A stretch of DNA of 64,000 bases from Tausonia pullulans (taxonomy: Eukaryota > Basidiomycota > Tremellomycetes > Cystofilobasidiales > Mrakiaceae). How positions within the stretch are numbered: the stretch's first letter is position 1; each line of letters begins with the position of its first letter. The position numbers and the translations under genes were made by a program. The notes under the pieces are model-generated. The model saw nothing but the letters and a program-made list of their open reading frames with translations. It made no database searches and was not told where the DNA came from. Positions 21,972 to 32,383 of this stretch are shown in pieces. The DNA is taken from contig OX637623.1 of NCBI GenBank assembly GCA_951802195.1, forward strand, positions 1,178,001 to 1,242,000, read 5' to 3'.

Positions 21972-23613
21972 GACCCGGACACGGTCATTCGGAGGAGGCA
22001 ACGTCAGGCAAGAGGGGAAAGGGGAGGGGAGGAAGGAAGGGATGGGAGGGTGAGAAAGATATGAGTGCTTCATCGATTGATCGATCGACTGCCTCGGACT
22101 AGAATCAAAGATGGCTGAATGTCTTGTAGCTGCGATACGCATCTTGCACGAATGAATAAAACATTTTCTTCCTAATGTTCTTCCGGATGTGTTAAAAACA
22201 AGCCCATTTCAGGGCAGGCTGTCTCAATCTCAAAGCCAAACAAGTCTCAACCCGGTGTACGACGAGCTATCGACTCAAAGAAAAACAAGAGCTGAAGTGA
22301 CTGGTGATCTTTCCATCTTTCACGTAGGAGTCGGAGTCTACCATCAGTCTCGAGAAAAGACATCACGTTCTCTGTGCTCTGTTACTGAGACTTCGAGATC
22401 GAGACCTCACTTTCGAAGACCTGCCATCGGGGTTGCATCGCTTTTGAAGAACAGCCAGACATATTTGCACGACTGATCTCAGGCTATGGTAAACTCACAA
22501 AGGTTGAACTCAGTCGTCCAGTCGACGGAGAATCTATGATGAAAGCCCGACCCTGCGACCTGCAACTTGCAAGGCATGGATGGATACCTCAGATAACACT
22601 TTTTCTTCTTCTTCTTTTTCATTTTGTACGTCAATATATTGAGCGCTCTCCTCCAAGCTTGTCTATACTTCGACTGTCCTCAACTTGCTGGTTCGCCACA
22701 TACAGCTACGCGCGCGCGTGGATTGTCCTTGGGTGGATCGCAAAACAGAGATACCGCTGCCAAGGATGGTCGTGCCCCTCATTTCTCCCACTTCAATTAG
22801 AACACTGAGCAGGTACAAGCCACTTTCTCTCAAGGCTGAGCCCCGTAGAAGGCGGTTCCTCGGAACGCTCTGTTACTGTCTCGCTGCTTGGTCGGTTGCT
22901 TCCTCCTCACTTGCGCGCTGTTTCACTGGCCAAGGGTAATTGTCATGGCAAAGGACTTCTCATCATCAGTCGGGCGGAGGAGGAAGACGCATCCTTGGCC
23001 CTCTCCCCAGTGATTCTGACGATGAAGATGGAGGAGGTAAGAGGGGCTCACTACGTTTTTTTTCATGAGGCGCCCAGGAGGAGAGCGGCCGATCTTCCCC
23101 GCGAGCAACTGCCGGCGGCAGAGGAGAAAAGAGGAGGAGACGGAGCCAGTGGTGACGTTGGGGAAGCTAGAGGGCCTCCTCAATCTTGCCTTCCTTGCGG
23201 GGAGAAAGAGGTGAGAGAAAGCCAGAGAACGAAAGAGAGATATCAGAGGGGAGCTGGACCTACTACTTCCCTCCTACAGAGAGAGGACGGCAAAGCGCAG
23301 AGAAAGGACGCGCCGACTATGTCCGCATGACCTCCTCCTCTTCTCTGCCGAGCAAGAGGGAAAGGGCAGACCGGCCGAACTAGGCGGCTGGCTGGCTCAC
23401 TCTGACGTTCTCTCTGCCCTCTGCGGCTTCCCCGCCCCCGCCTTCTCTGCGCTCGCGCCGCCCCTCCGCCTCTTCCATCTCTCTCGCTTTCCATTCGAGT
23501 CCCCCTCGCTCGCCCTTGACCCCCCCGGCTTTTTCGACTCGCCCTCTTCCCTCATACCACCACTCCCCCTCCCCCCACCAACCCAACCCACCCCTTCTTA
23601 CTTCTCTCTTACA
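21972..23613. other. Divergent intergenic region upstream of the aldolase gene
   Basis: About 1.6 kb between the membrane-protein gene (-) and the aldolase gene (+). 21972-22800 is mixed sequence with no recognisable protein on either strand; upstream exons of the membrane protein could lie in its first part. About 22970-23380 is G/A-rich and 23395-23610 is strongly C/T-rich, the latter being the core promoter and leader of the aldolase gene. No supported gene. Confidence 0.45.
23395..23613 (+). promoter_or_regulatory. Pyrimidine-rich core promoter/leader of the aldolase gene
   Basis: More than 200 bases directly before the start codon are dominated by C and T, with CTCTCT and CCCC runs and a CTTCTCTCTTACA stretch next to the ATG. 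Long CT blocks are characteristic of strongly expressed glycolytic genes in fungi. The strength is inferred from composition and gene identity. Confidence 0.5.
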
Positions 23614-25191
23614 ATGTCCGGTGCCCTCTCCGTCGTCCCCGTATGTTTCTTTCCTTTCTGCTCGTCGTCGTCGTCGACGGCCAGGCCTCATAAGCCCGTC
23701 GTTCCCTACTCTCATCTCGTCCTCTTCTTCGCACTGACGTAGTCTCTCCCTAACCTCTTTCCATGCGCACACAGGCTGGTGTCCTCACCGGTGACCAGAC
23801 CCGCAAGCTCTTCGAGCACGCCCGTGCCAACGAGGTGTGTCGTTGATTATCGCTTGCCGCACACCTCCCTTGGGAGCCGCTGTCTCATCGGCTCTCCTTT
23901 CTCTCTCCTCGACTGACCCTGTCTCCTCGTGGCGTTTAGTACGCTATCCCGGCCGTCAATGTCACCTCTTCCTCGACTGTCAAGTGAGTCTTTCCGCTGT
24001 CTTTCGCGCTTCGGATTGCCTCTGGAGCCATTCAACCCACCTAGAGCGGTGCTGACGTCTTTTTCTCCTACGTAGCGCCTGCCTTGAGGCCGCCCGGGAC
24101 ATCAACTCGCCCATCATCCTCCAGATGTCCCAGGGAGGATCCGCCTTCTTCGCCGGCAAGGGTCTTGCCAACAAGAACCAGGAGGCCTCCATCGCCGGTG
24201 CCATCGCTGCCGCGCACTTCATCCGGTGAGTTTACAATCTCTAGCGATAAGTGGGTGATGAAGGGAGCGGGCCAGCAAGATTCGCTGGGCTGCTCTCATC
24301 GGGCATGCATGCGAGTGTGCGCGCATTATCAATCTTGCCGCTCCGCAAAACCACGATACGAGAGCAATATCCCTCTTCCGTCTTCGATCACTCCTGTCTC
24401 TTCTATGGCGATGCGGAAGACGGAGGAGCGCGCGCGGGCCGGAGACGGGCCGACGACCTGTTCCCTCTTCGGGACCTAGTGTCCGACAATCGCCGAAGGG
24501 GGGATGCTTCTTTCACCCCTCTTACGGGCCACCCTACCTTGATGCTTTTCATTGCACCGCCATCTTCTCTGTTGGCTGTCTGAGGAAACTGCGGGGCGCG
24601 GAGGGCATCGTGGTTGCGGGCAACAATGTCCCTCGGCTTTGTTTCTTCTGTTGCCTATTGCCTATCCCTCTTCGTCATCCTTATGCTCGCTGTCCTCATG
24701 CTGACGCTGCCTGCGTTATCCTCTCCAGCGCTGTCGCCCCTTCGTACGGTGTCCCCGTTGTCCTCCACACCGACCACTGCGCCCACAAGCTCCTCCCCTG
24801 GTTCGATGGCATGCTCGATGCCGACGAGGCCTACTTCAAGGAGCACGGCTACCCTCTCTTCTCCTCGCACATGCTCGACCTTTCCGAGGAGTCTAAGGAG
24901 GAGAACATCGCTACCTGCGAGAAGTACTTCACCCGCATGGCGAAGATGAACCGTGGGTCCTGACCTTTGTTCTCAGAGGGCCTGAACACTGACGTTGACA
25001 CTCCCCCACATTTCTCCCTTCTCGCAGAGTGGCTCGAGATGGAGATCGGAATCACCGGTGGCGAGGAGGACGGTGTCGACAACTCCTCCGTCGACAACGC
25101 TTCGCTCTACACCCAGCCCCCCGACATCTACGACGTCTACAAGGCCCTCTCCGCCATCTCCCCCAACTTCTCCATTGCCGCTGCCTTCGGA

Positions 25192-25224
<33 letters not shown>

Positions 25225-25602
25225 CAGCTCCAGCCCGAGCTCCTCGGCAAGCACCAGAAGTACGTCGCCGAGCAGATCAACAACGGCGACAAGAAGCCCC
25301 TCTTCCTCGTCTTCCACGGTGGATCCGGATCGACCAAGGCTGAGATCACCGAGGCTGTCTCGAACGGAGTTGTCAAGATGAACGTCGACACCGACACCCA
25401 GTTCGCCTACCTCGAGGGCATGCGCAACTTCTTCGAGGAGAAGGCTGGCTACCTCAAGACTCAGGTCGGCAACCCGGAGGGTGAGGACAAGCCCAACAAG
25501 AAGTACTACGACCCCCGCGTCTGGATCCGCACCGGAGAGGTCACTCTCTCAGCCCGCGTCAAGGTTGCCTGCGAGGACCTCCGCAACGTCAACAGGTGCT
25601 AA
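23614..25602 (+). CDS. FBA1: Fructose-bisphosphate aldolase, class II
   Basis: This zinc-dependent enzyme of glycolysis and gluconeogenesis cleaves fructose 1,6-bisphosphate to glyceraldehyde 3-phosphate and dihydroxyacetone phosphate in the cytosol. Short 5' exons give MSGALSVVP, AGVLTGDQTRKLFEHARANE, YAIPAVNVTSSSTVN and ACLEAARDINSPIILQMSQG. After a long intron come VAPSYGVPVVLHTDHCAHK, which carries the zinc-binding His and catalytic Asp, and MLDLSEESKEENIATCEKY. The last large exon has WLEMEIGITGGEEDGVDNSS, FGNVHGVYKPGNVQL, LVFHGGSGSTKAEI and VKMNVDTDTQFAY, ending RNVNRC and TAA. Deduced length is about 360 residues, as usual for fungal enzymes. Codon use is strongly C-ending, fitting high expression. 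Introns 1-3 split the first 45 codons, and intron 4 (24226-24728) is about 500 nt. Confidence 0.97.
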
Positions 25603-25853
25603 GCAGCTATTGTCGTCGTCCGTCCATCCTATAGTGCTTCGTTGTTAGCTTTTCCGCTCTCCTTCCCTCTACCTACCGTTTCGACCCTCTCTCCCCCCCC
25701 CCCCCCACCCCCAACTACTTTCCCGTTCGCGCGAGCGTCCGCTTGTGATGTATGTCTCGAGAATCTGAACATCAAGTGGGCCTTGAAAATGATGAGGAAC
25801 TTGTTAGCTCATAGGCGGAGACATGTGTCAACGTTATAAAGTGCAGTGGAAAT

Positions 25854-25881
25854 ATCGTCGCAGCACAATCGTCGCAGCACA
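25854..25881 (+). repeat. Perfect 14-bp tandem duplication in the MSH6 promoter
   Basis: ATCGTCGCAGCACA occurs twice head to tail at 25854-25867 and 25868-25881. The second copy ends on the first base of an ACGCGT box. It may be a paired protein-binding site or a slippage duplication. Confidence 0.8.
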
Positions 25882-25886
25882 CGCGT
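25881..25886. promoter_or_regulatory. ACGCGT box (MCB-type, candidate MBF site) upstream of MSH6
   Basis: This exact ACGCGT is 125 bases before the MSH6 ATG and about 40 bases after a TATAAA. In budding yeast and relatives this motif binds MBF and drives G1/S expression of DNA replication and repair genes. Three more copies lie in MSH6 intron 1. ACGCGT is not rare in this GC-rich window, so single copies carry little weight. Confidence 0.5.
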
Positions 25887-26010
25887 TCATCCAACTTCAA
25901 CCCTCCTGACGAGGGCGGACTAGTGAGGCTCGCTCCCACCAACTTCCACCTCCCACCTTCTCTTTCCCCCCATCTGTTTTTTTTTTCCTCATCTCCAATA
26001 CCTCCTCAAC

Positions 26011-29000
26011 ATGCCCAAGGCCTCACCTGCCGTTACATCCTCAGCCGGCAAGAAGCAGTCGACTCTCCTCGGCTTCTTCAAGAAACCCTCTACCGCCGGT
26101 GGCCCCCCGCCATCCTCTTCGTCGCCCATCCAGAAGCCGCACGCGTCGTCAAAGACCCCGCTCGCCGCCTCCTCTCAGAAGAACGCACCCCCTGCCTATG
26201 GGCCCGCGATGTCGTCCCCTTTGGCGGCTGTCTCAAGCAAGTTCAAGCCCATCGAGAAGCTCGCTGTTGTCCTCGACGGGGAGAAGGAGGCGGCGGAGAG
26301 GGACGACGACCTCAGCTCGCTCCTTGGGCCGAGCTCGCCCACACGCCCGCCGCCGTCGAGCGACGCGCCCGGGGAACCTGAGGCTTCGGAAGACGTGGCG
26401 ATGGATGGTGGGGATGATGACTTTCCGATCACGACGGTAAGCGTTCGCTCTCTCTCTCTCTCTGCTGGCCTGGCGGGCGAATGGAGGACGCGATCAACCG
26501 ACGCGTCGAAAGCACTGACGCGTCGCGAGATCGTTCTCATTTCCTCCCACTTTACGCGTCCTCTCGATCCAGGCCCGCTCAAAGCGTCGCAAGGCCATCG
26601 TCGAGTCTGATTCTGAAGAGGAGGATGGACCCGCTGTGAAGAAGCTGTCGCGCAAGTCATCTGGTCCGTCTTTCGAAGGGCGGCGTCTTCACTTGGACGG
26701 GCTCTCTGATGCTTGCGCGCTTCCCTCGCAGCTAAGAAAAGGGCCGACTCGGACGACGACTACGACTTTGGCATGGACGATGAGGATCTCCGTGAGTTTC
26801 TTCATCCCCTTGCGCTGGAACACGGCTGAGCTGGTGGCCCGCATGCTCCCACAGTCGCCGCTGCCGAGGAGTTTGACGGCGGCGATGCGTCCGACGCCGA
26901 GTCAGATATTCCCTCAGAGATTTCGGATGAGACGCCCAAGAAGAGGAAGAAGCCCATCCCGGCGTCCAAGAGCAGCAGCAACGGCAAGACCAAGTCGACG
27001 CCGTCCTCCTTATCTCGTCCGGCACCGAGGCCCTCGACAAACGGCAGCGGATCCAACTCCAACTCATTCCTCACGCAGGCGGAGCTCCGGAGGCTGAATG
27101 AGAAAGAAGAGAAGCGCGCTGCCGAGGACTGCTACGACTTTATCAAGGACATACGAGACGTGCGTCGTCTTTCGGCTCATCGCGCGCCAAAGAGAGAAAG
27201 AGTTGCTGACCGCATTTACCCCTCATTTTCGGAGACAGAAGGACGGCATTCGCCCAGGTGAGTCTTGGTGACCTCGATTGTGCGTGTACACGTTGACGAG
27301 CTTGAACTCCCCTTCGCATCTAGGCTCTCCTAACTACGACCCGCGGACAATCCGAATACCCTCCACGGCCTGGCAGAAGTTCACGCCCTTCGAGAAACAG
27401 GTGCAACCCCTTGTGTTGCTCTGATGCATCCGGAGGGAACGCTGATGGTTTTGGGTATCTGCAGTTTTGGGAGATCAAGCAAAATCATTGGGATACGGTG
27501 CTATTTTTCCAGAAGGTGCCTTTGTCTCGTCAGAACAACGAGCCGTAAGAGATGCTGACAAGCGCCTCATTCAGGGCAAATTCTTCGAACTCTACGAGAA
27601 CGACGCGGTTGGTCCTTGATCCCTGGGCCTGCATGGAATCATTCCCCTGACAGACCCGCTCTACAGAGGATCGGCAATGAAGAGTTTGGCCTCAAGCTTA
27701 CCGACCGCGTCAAGATGTGCATGGTCGGCGTGCCGGAGCAGCAGTTCGAGATTTGGGCGGCCAAGTTCCTCGCCGCTGGTCAGTCGAAAGGCCGTTTGCT
27801 CTCGTCGCCCTTAAAGAGATTAAGGACTGACAGCATGACCTGTGTTTCAAAGGCTACAAGGTCGGACGAGGTGCGTGGTGTTGCTGATACGATCGAGCGA
27901 GTTGATATAACCCTCAACTAATATCTCACTTCAAATGCAACGTTCCAGTCGAGCAAGTCGAGACGGCTCTTGGTGAATCAAGCCGCTTCACATATGCGTC
28001 CCATTTCAAGGCTGATAGTGGTTTGTCGCCCTCCAGGCGCCAAGATGCGCAATGCCACGCCAGCAAAGGGCAAGAAGGCCCCGGCTGCCCCGGGCATCGT
28101 CAACCGGGAGCTTAAGCACGTCCTCACGAACGGCACCGTGTCCGATCCGTCGTATCTCACAGGCGACGAGGCTAGCCACTGCATCTCCATCAAGGTCTAT
28201 CATGGGTCGATGCTTATTTCGCCTCACATCCGCTGACGTCCCGCGTGCCGCATACAGGAGTACAGCCCATCCCCTCACCAACCATCTTCGTTCGGCATCA
28301 CCATCCTCGATGCCGCGACGGGGGCATTTTCCCTCTCGGGCTTCGATGATGACCTTGTCAAGACCCGTCTCGAGACCATGTTCCGCCAGCTTCGACCAAA
28401 GGAGCTCATCTATGAGAAGGTTGTCACTGGATTTCCTGTTGATGCTGCGGGCGTGTGTTGATGCTGAAGTCTGCCGGATCACAGGGCGACCTCTCCGTCT
28501 CTACGCTTCGGACTCTTCGCTCGATTCTCCCTTCATCCTGCGTCTGGACTGCGCTCAGGCCGAAGGACACGTGCACCGCCGAGCAGACCATCGATCTCCT
28601 CGTTGACTTTTTCCCCCCCAAAGAGGACGCACCTGTGAATGCCAATGGCGACGACAAGAGGCTCCATGGGCTGCCGGAGGCGCTCAACGGGGCGCTCGAT
28701 CAGCCGCTCGTATTGGCCAGCCTGGGCGGAATGATCGCGTTCGTCGGCCAACTGCCATCTCGCCTTACCGCATCTGCTGACAGTGAGGGCGGCCATCGCC
28801 TCGCAGTTACCTGAAGCAGCTCAACTTGGACAAGGATCTTTTGAGCCAGAAGAATTTTGACGTCGTATGTGTTTGGCATTGGCGCCTCTTCTTGACGAGT
28901 CAACCTGACAGGCCGCTCCTTTATGGGCTCCAGTACGACCCGATTCGCAACAACCAGGCGCTCGTGCGTTCCCTGGCCCATTGTGTGCGGATGATGGTAC

Positions 29001-31862
29001 ACTCACTGACTCGTCCACATCCATTCAGGTCCTCGACGGCAGCACTCTGAGCCACCTCGAGATCCTCGAGAACAATGAGGGCGGTGAGGACGGGTCTCTT
29101 CTTAAGATCCTCCAGCGCTGCGTCACGGCTTTCGGTGGGTGTTGGCTGTCTGTCCATCTCTCGATCGACCTGAGCTCTCGCTGACCTCGCCGACGTCTAC
29201 AAAACAGGCAAGCGCCTCTTCCGTATCTGGCTCTGCTCGCCTCTGCAACAAACCAAAGCGATCAACGACCGGCTCGATGCTATCGAGGAGATTATGAATC
29301 ACACCTCCTTCGAGGACAGATTCCGCAAGTTCGCCAAGGGTGAGCATCTGTCGCAAGACCGTCCTCATTTGCTGTCTGAAAGTTGCTGACATTTCCCGTT
29401 TTCAAGGCTTGCCCGACCTCGAGCGCCTTATCTCGCGCATCCATGCTCAATCCTGCAAGATTTCTGACTTCAGCCGCGTCATCGAGGTAGGCCGGCCCTC
29501 GTCCTCTTCAGCCGAGGCGAGACTGTGAGGGAACTGATCCTGCAATTTTTCCACTTTTCAGTCCTTCGATGAGCTCCAGCGCGGCTTGGAGCAACTCGGT
29601 CAGGTCGCAGAGGGCTTCGAATCGACGAGCGTCTCGGCCCTCATCCGGTCGGCGCCCGATCTCACGCCTCACCTCGAACATGTCCGGTCGATGTACACCT
29701 ATGAGAACGGTTAGCAGCATCAAGCTGCCCCTGTATAGAACATCAACTGAATAACCGTTCGGACCGGTTACAGGCACCCTCCTGCCCGTCGAAGGCGCTG
29801 ACGAGGCGTATGAGGAGATCATGGCTGAGATCGCTGATATCGAGGGCAAGCTTGAGGAGCTCCGGGAACAGTACGTCAAGGAGCTCAAGTACGTATCCGG
29901 TCATTTTCTCGCTCTTCGCTCGACCGGATTCAAGCTGACCCTATGTATGCGTGCGCTTGCAGGACCAAAAGCGTCGTGTACTGGCATAGCAGCCAGGGCC
30001 AGAAGGAGATCTACCAGGTCGAGGGTGAGTCTGAGCATCGGTCTTTGCCAGATGGCAACTGATCGGACGTCACTATTTTCCCTTGCCACAGTGCCTGCAA
30101 AAACCGTGGTCCCGAAGAACTGGACTAAGACGGGAAGCACTAAGGTAAGGTCTTGGCCTCTTCTTACTGGGACCGTCTTCCTCGCCTTATCTCACCCCAT
30201 TTTTAGGCTGTCGCTCGTTACCAAACGCCCAGGACAACACCTCTCATCCAGAGCCTTCAGGAAGCGCGCGAGACGCGGACGGGAGCCGTCAAGTCGTTAG
30301 TAGTTACTCCCTTCCTTTCTGCTCACTCTCTCACGTTGTTACTGACTCCCCTGCGCCTCTCATTAGCTTTGTCAAGCGCGTCTTTAATGAGTTTGACCTC
30401 GAGCGCACCGTCTGGCTCCGCGCCGTCAAAACCGTCGCCGAGCTCGACTGCCTCGGCTCTCTCGCGCTCGCCTCGAGGGATCTCGATGAGCCAAAGTGCC
30501 GGCCAACGTTCGTCGAGTCGGACGTGGCGACGCTGGACTTTGAGGAGCTTCGACACCCGAGCATGTGCCTCACCAAGGACTTTATCCCAAACGATGTCAA
30601 GCTCGGCGGGGACGCGGCGAGGACCGTCCTGCTGACGGGACCGAACATGGCGGGAAAGAGCGTGAGTTCCGGCCAGATGGCGAACACGGGCGCGAGGCTG
30701 ATCTCCCGCTCATTGTCCCCCTTCAGACACTTCTCCGCATGACGTGAGCTGCCCGTGCATCCCTGCGAAGACTTCTTCTCTGACTTTGTTCGTACGACTT
30801 ATCAGCGCCGCAGGCGTTATCATGGCTCAGCTGGGCATGTACGTTCCGGCCAGGAAAGCGACACTCTCACCAATCGACAAGGTGCGTGTGCCTGCCTCCT
30901 CTGTCCACCCAATCCTCGCTTACCATGTCCTGCAGATCCAAACGCGTATGGGAGCCTACGACAACATGTTTGCCAGCCAGTCCACATTCCGGGTCGAGCT
31001 CGAAGAGGCGTAAGTCATCAGCGGCTGTCTCCTCAACTTCGATGGAGCGCTGACCTTATCGCTTACTCTTCGCAGGTCCAAAATCCTTCGCGAAGCCGGG
31101 CCGAAGTCGCTGGTCATTCTCGACGAGCTCGGACGTGGTACCTCGACATACGACGGCATGGCTATTGCTGGCGTAAGCCGTTGTCCCTCGTCATTGGTCC
31201 AGGTGGGTGTGCAGCGCTGATAAGCCTTTTTCAGGCGGTTCTCCATTATCTTGCGACCCAAACGCTTCCGCTCGGTTTCTTCGCTGTAAGTCATGACAGC
31301 CGCTCACCCTAAGTTCGCCTACTGATTTTCACTTTCTACCAGACTCACTACGGCTCTCTCACGGACGACTATGCGTATCACCCTAACATCCGGAGCATGC
31401 ACATGAGCAGCGTCGTCAACGAAGAGAAACGCGAGGTCACCTTCCTCTACAAGCTCATCGAGGGCCGCGCCGAATCGTCCTACGGAACCCGTCTGTCCCC
31501 TCACATCCACCTTTGCTGATTCAAAACCGCTGACTCCCGCGCCCCCGCTCTCACCAGACGTCGCCCACCTCGCTGGTGTCCCCATGTCCGTCGTGACCCG
31601 AGCCGAGCAGCTCTCCGCGACCTTCTTTGCCGAGTCGACGCGCCGACTCGAGCAGCGCCGGATGTCGTCCCTCCCCCTCGTCGCGCATGCCGACTTTGCG
31701 TACCTCCACCGGCTGGCGATCTCGCCAGCGGCAGAGGCCAACGGAGAGACGACGACCATGCCGGGTGGGGTCATTGGCAAGGTCCTGAATGTCCTGAGGG
31801 AGGCGGCAGGAAGGTACGCGACGCCGGCGCAGGAGGCAACTGTATCAATGGTGGAAGGCTGA
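26011..31862 (+). CDS. MSH6: DNA mismatch repair protein MSH6
   Basis: This is the MutS-homologue subunit that pairs with MSH2 (MutS-alpha) to bind base mismatches and small loops in the nucleus. The N-terminus holds a PCNA-binding PIP box, QSTLLGFF (residues 16-23), then a long disordered acidic/basic linker. The mismatch-binding domain shows [20 protein letters not shown] followed by FELYE, which contains the Phe-x-Glu motif unique to MSH6/MutS. Connector, lever and clamp segments follow over many short exons. The ATPase carries the Walker [10 protein letters not shown], then a frame-joined [14 protein letters not shown], Walker B with [20 protein letters not shown], and the conserved THYGSL. 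The C-terminal helix-turn-helix region ([18 protein letters not shown]) runs to the stop at 31860-31862. Intron 1 (26437-26572) contains three ACGCGT boxes. Introns are numerous and short. Confidence 0.95.
26437..26572 (+). promoter_or_regulatory. MSH6 intron 1 with three ACGCGT boxes
   Basis: This 136-nt intron (GTAAGC donor, TCCAG acceptor, frame kept from PITT to ARSKRR) holds ACGCGT at 26501-26506, 26518-26523 and 26554-26559, two of them within the longer palindrome GACGCGTC. A CT dinucleotide run lies near its 5' end. With the promoter copy this makes a cluster that could act as a transcriptional element. Confidence 0.5.
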
Positions 31863-32383
31863 GTGAGAGAGCAGCAGCGCGAAACGTATGGCGGACGGTC
31901 TTTGTGCTCTTTCACCTCTTCTCTTCCTTCTTCACTTTTCTGTAGTTCTTGGACCTTTTGACGATTATTTTTTTACTTCACACTATCTCATGCATGCGCC
32001 TCACTCCTTGTCTCGCTCTCTCAAAGTCGAATCGATAGTGGATGCGCGAATTCATGGGTCGAATGCGAACGAGTGAGGTTTTTTGAACAAAAATCGAGTT
32101 TGCTCGCTGGCAAGGTATCAGTGTACTTCAAGTGAGAACAGAAGAGGAGGGTTGGAGAATGAATGGCAAGCGAACTAGCAGACGAAAATGGCCCACATCC
32201 ACGTTCAACTATGGAACAGAAAAAGGAGGTTACTACTGTCGAGAAAAAAATTGCACGAGACAAAGCCGCATGAACACAAGCAAACGGAGACGAAGGGGAA
32301 AGTGGGTAACAAGCGCTCGCGCTCAAACGATAGCAGCAGTGAGGTGCTCGGACGTCGAGGCCGCTACGATTGCAGCCTCTTTC
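31863..32383. other. Convergent 3' region between MSH6 and the FHA-RING gene
   Basis: Half a kilobase between two stop codons. It is T-rich after MSH6 (31900-31980) and A-rich before the end of the opposing gene (32200-32290), consistent with two facing 3' UTRs. No gene or motif of note. Confidence 0.55.

Larger units (their letters stand above)
25603..26010. other. Intergenic region: aldolase 3' end and MSH6 promoter
   Basis: This 0.4-kb region carries a C-run near 25695-25707 in the aldolase 3' UTR, a TATAAA at 25835-25840, and a 14-bp tandem repeat directly abutting an ACGCGT box (separate entries). A T-run occurs at about 25977-25986 in the MSH6 leader. No gene is seen. Confidence 0.6.
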
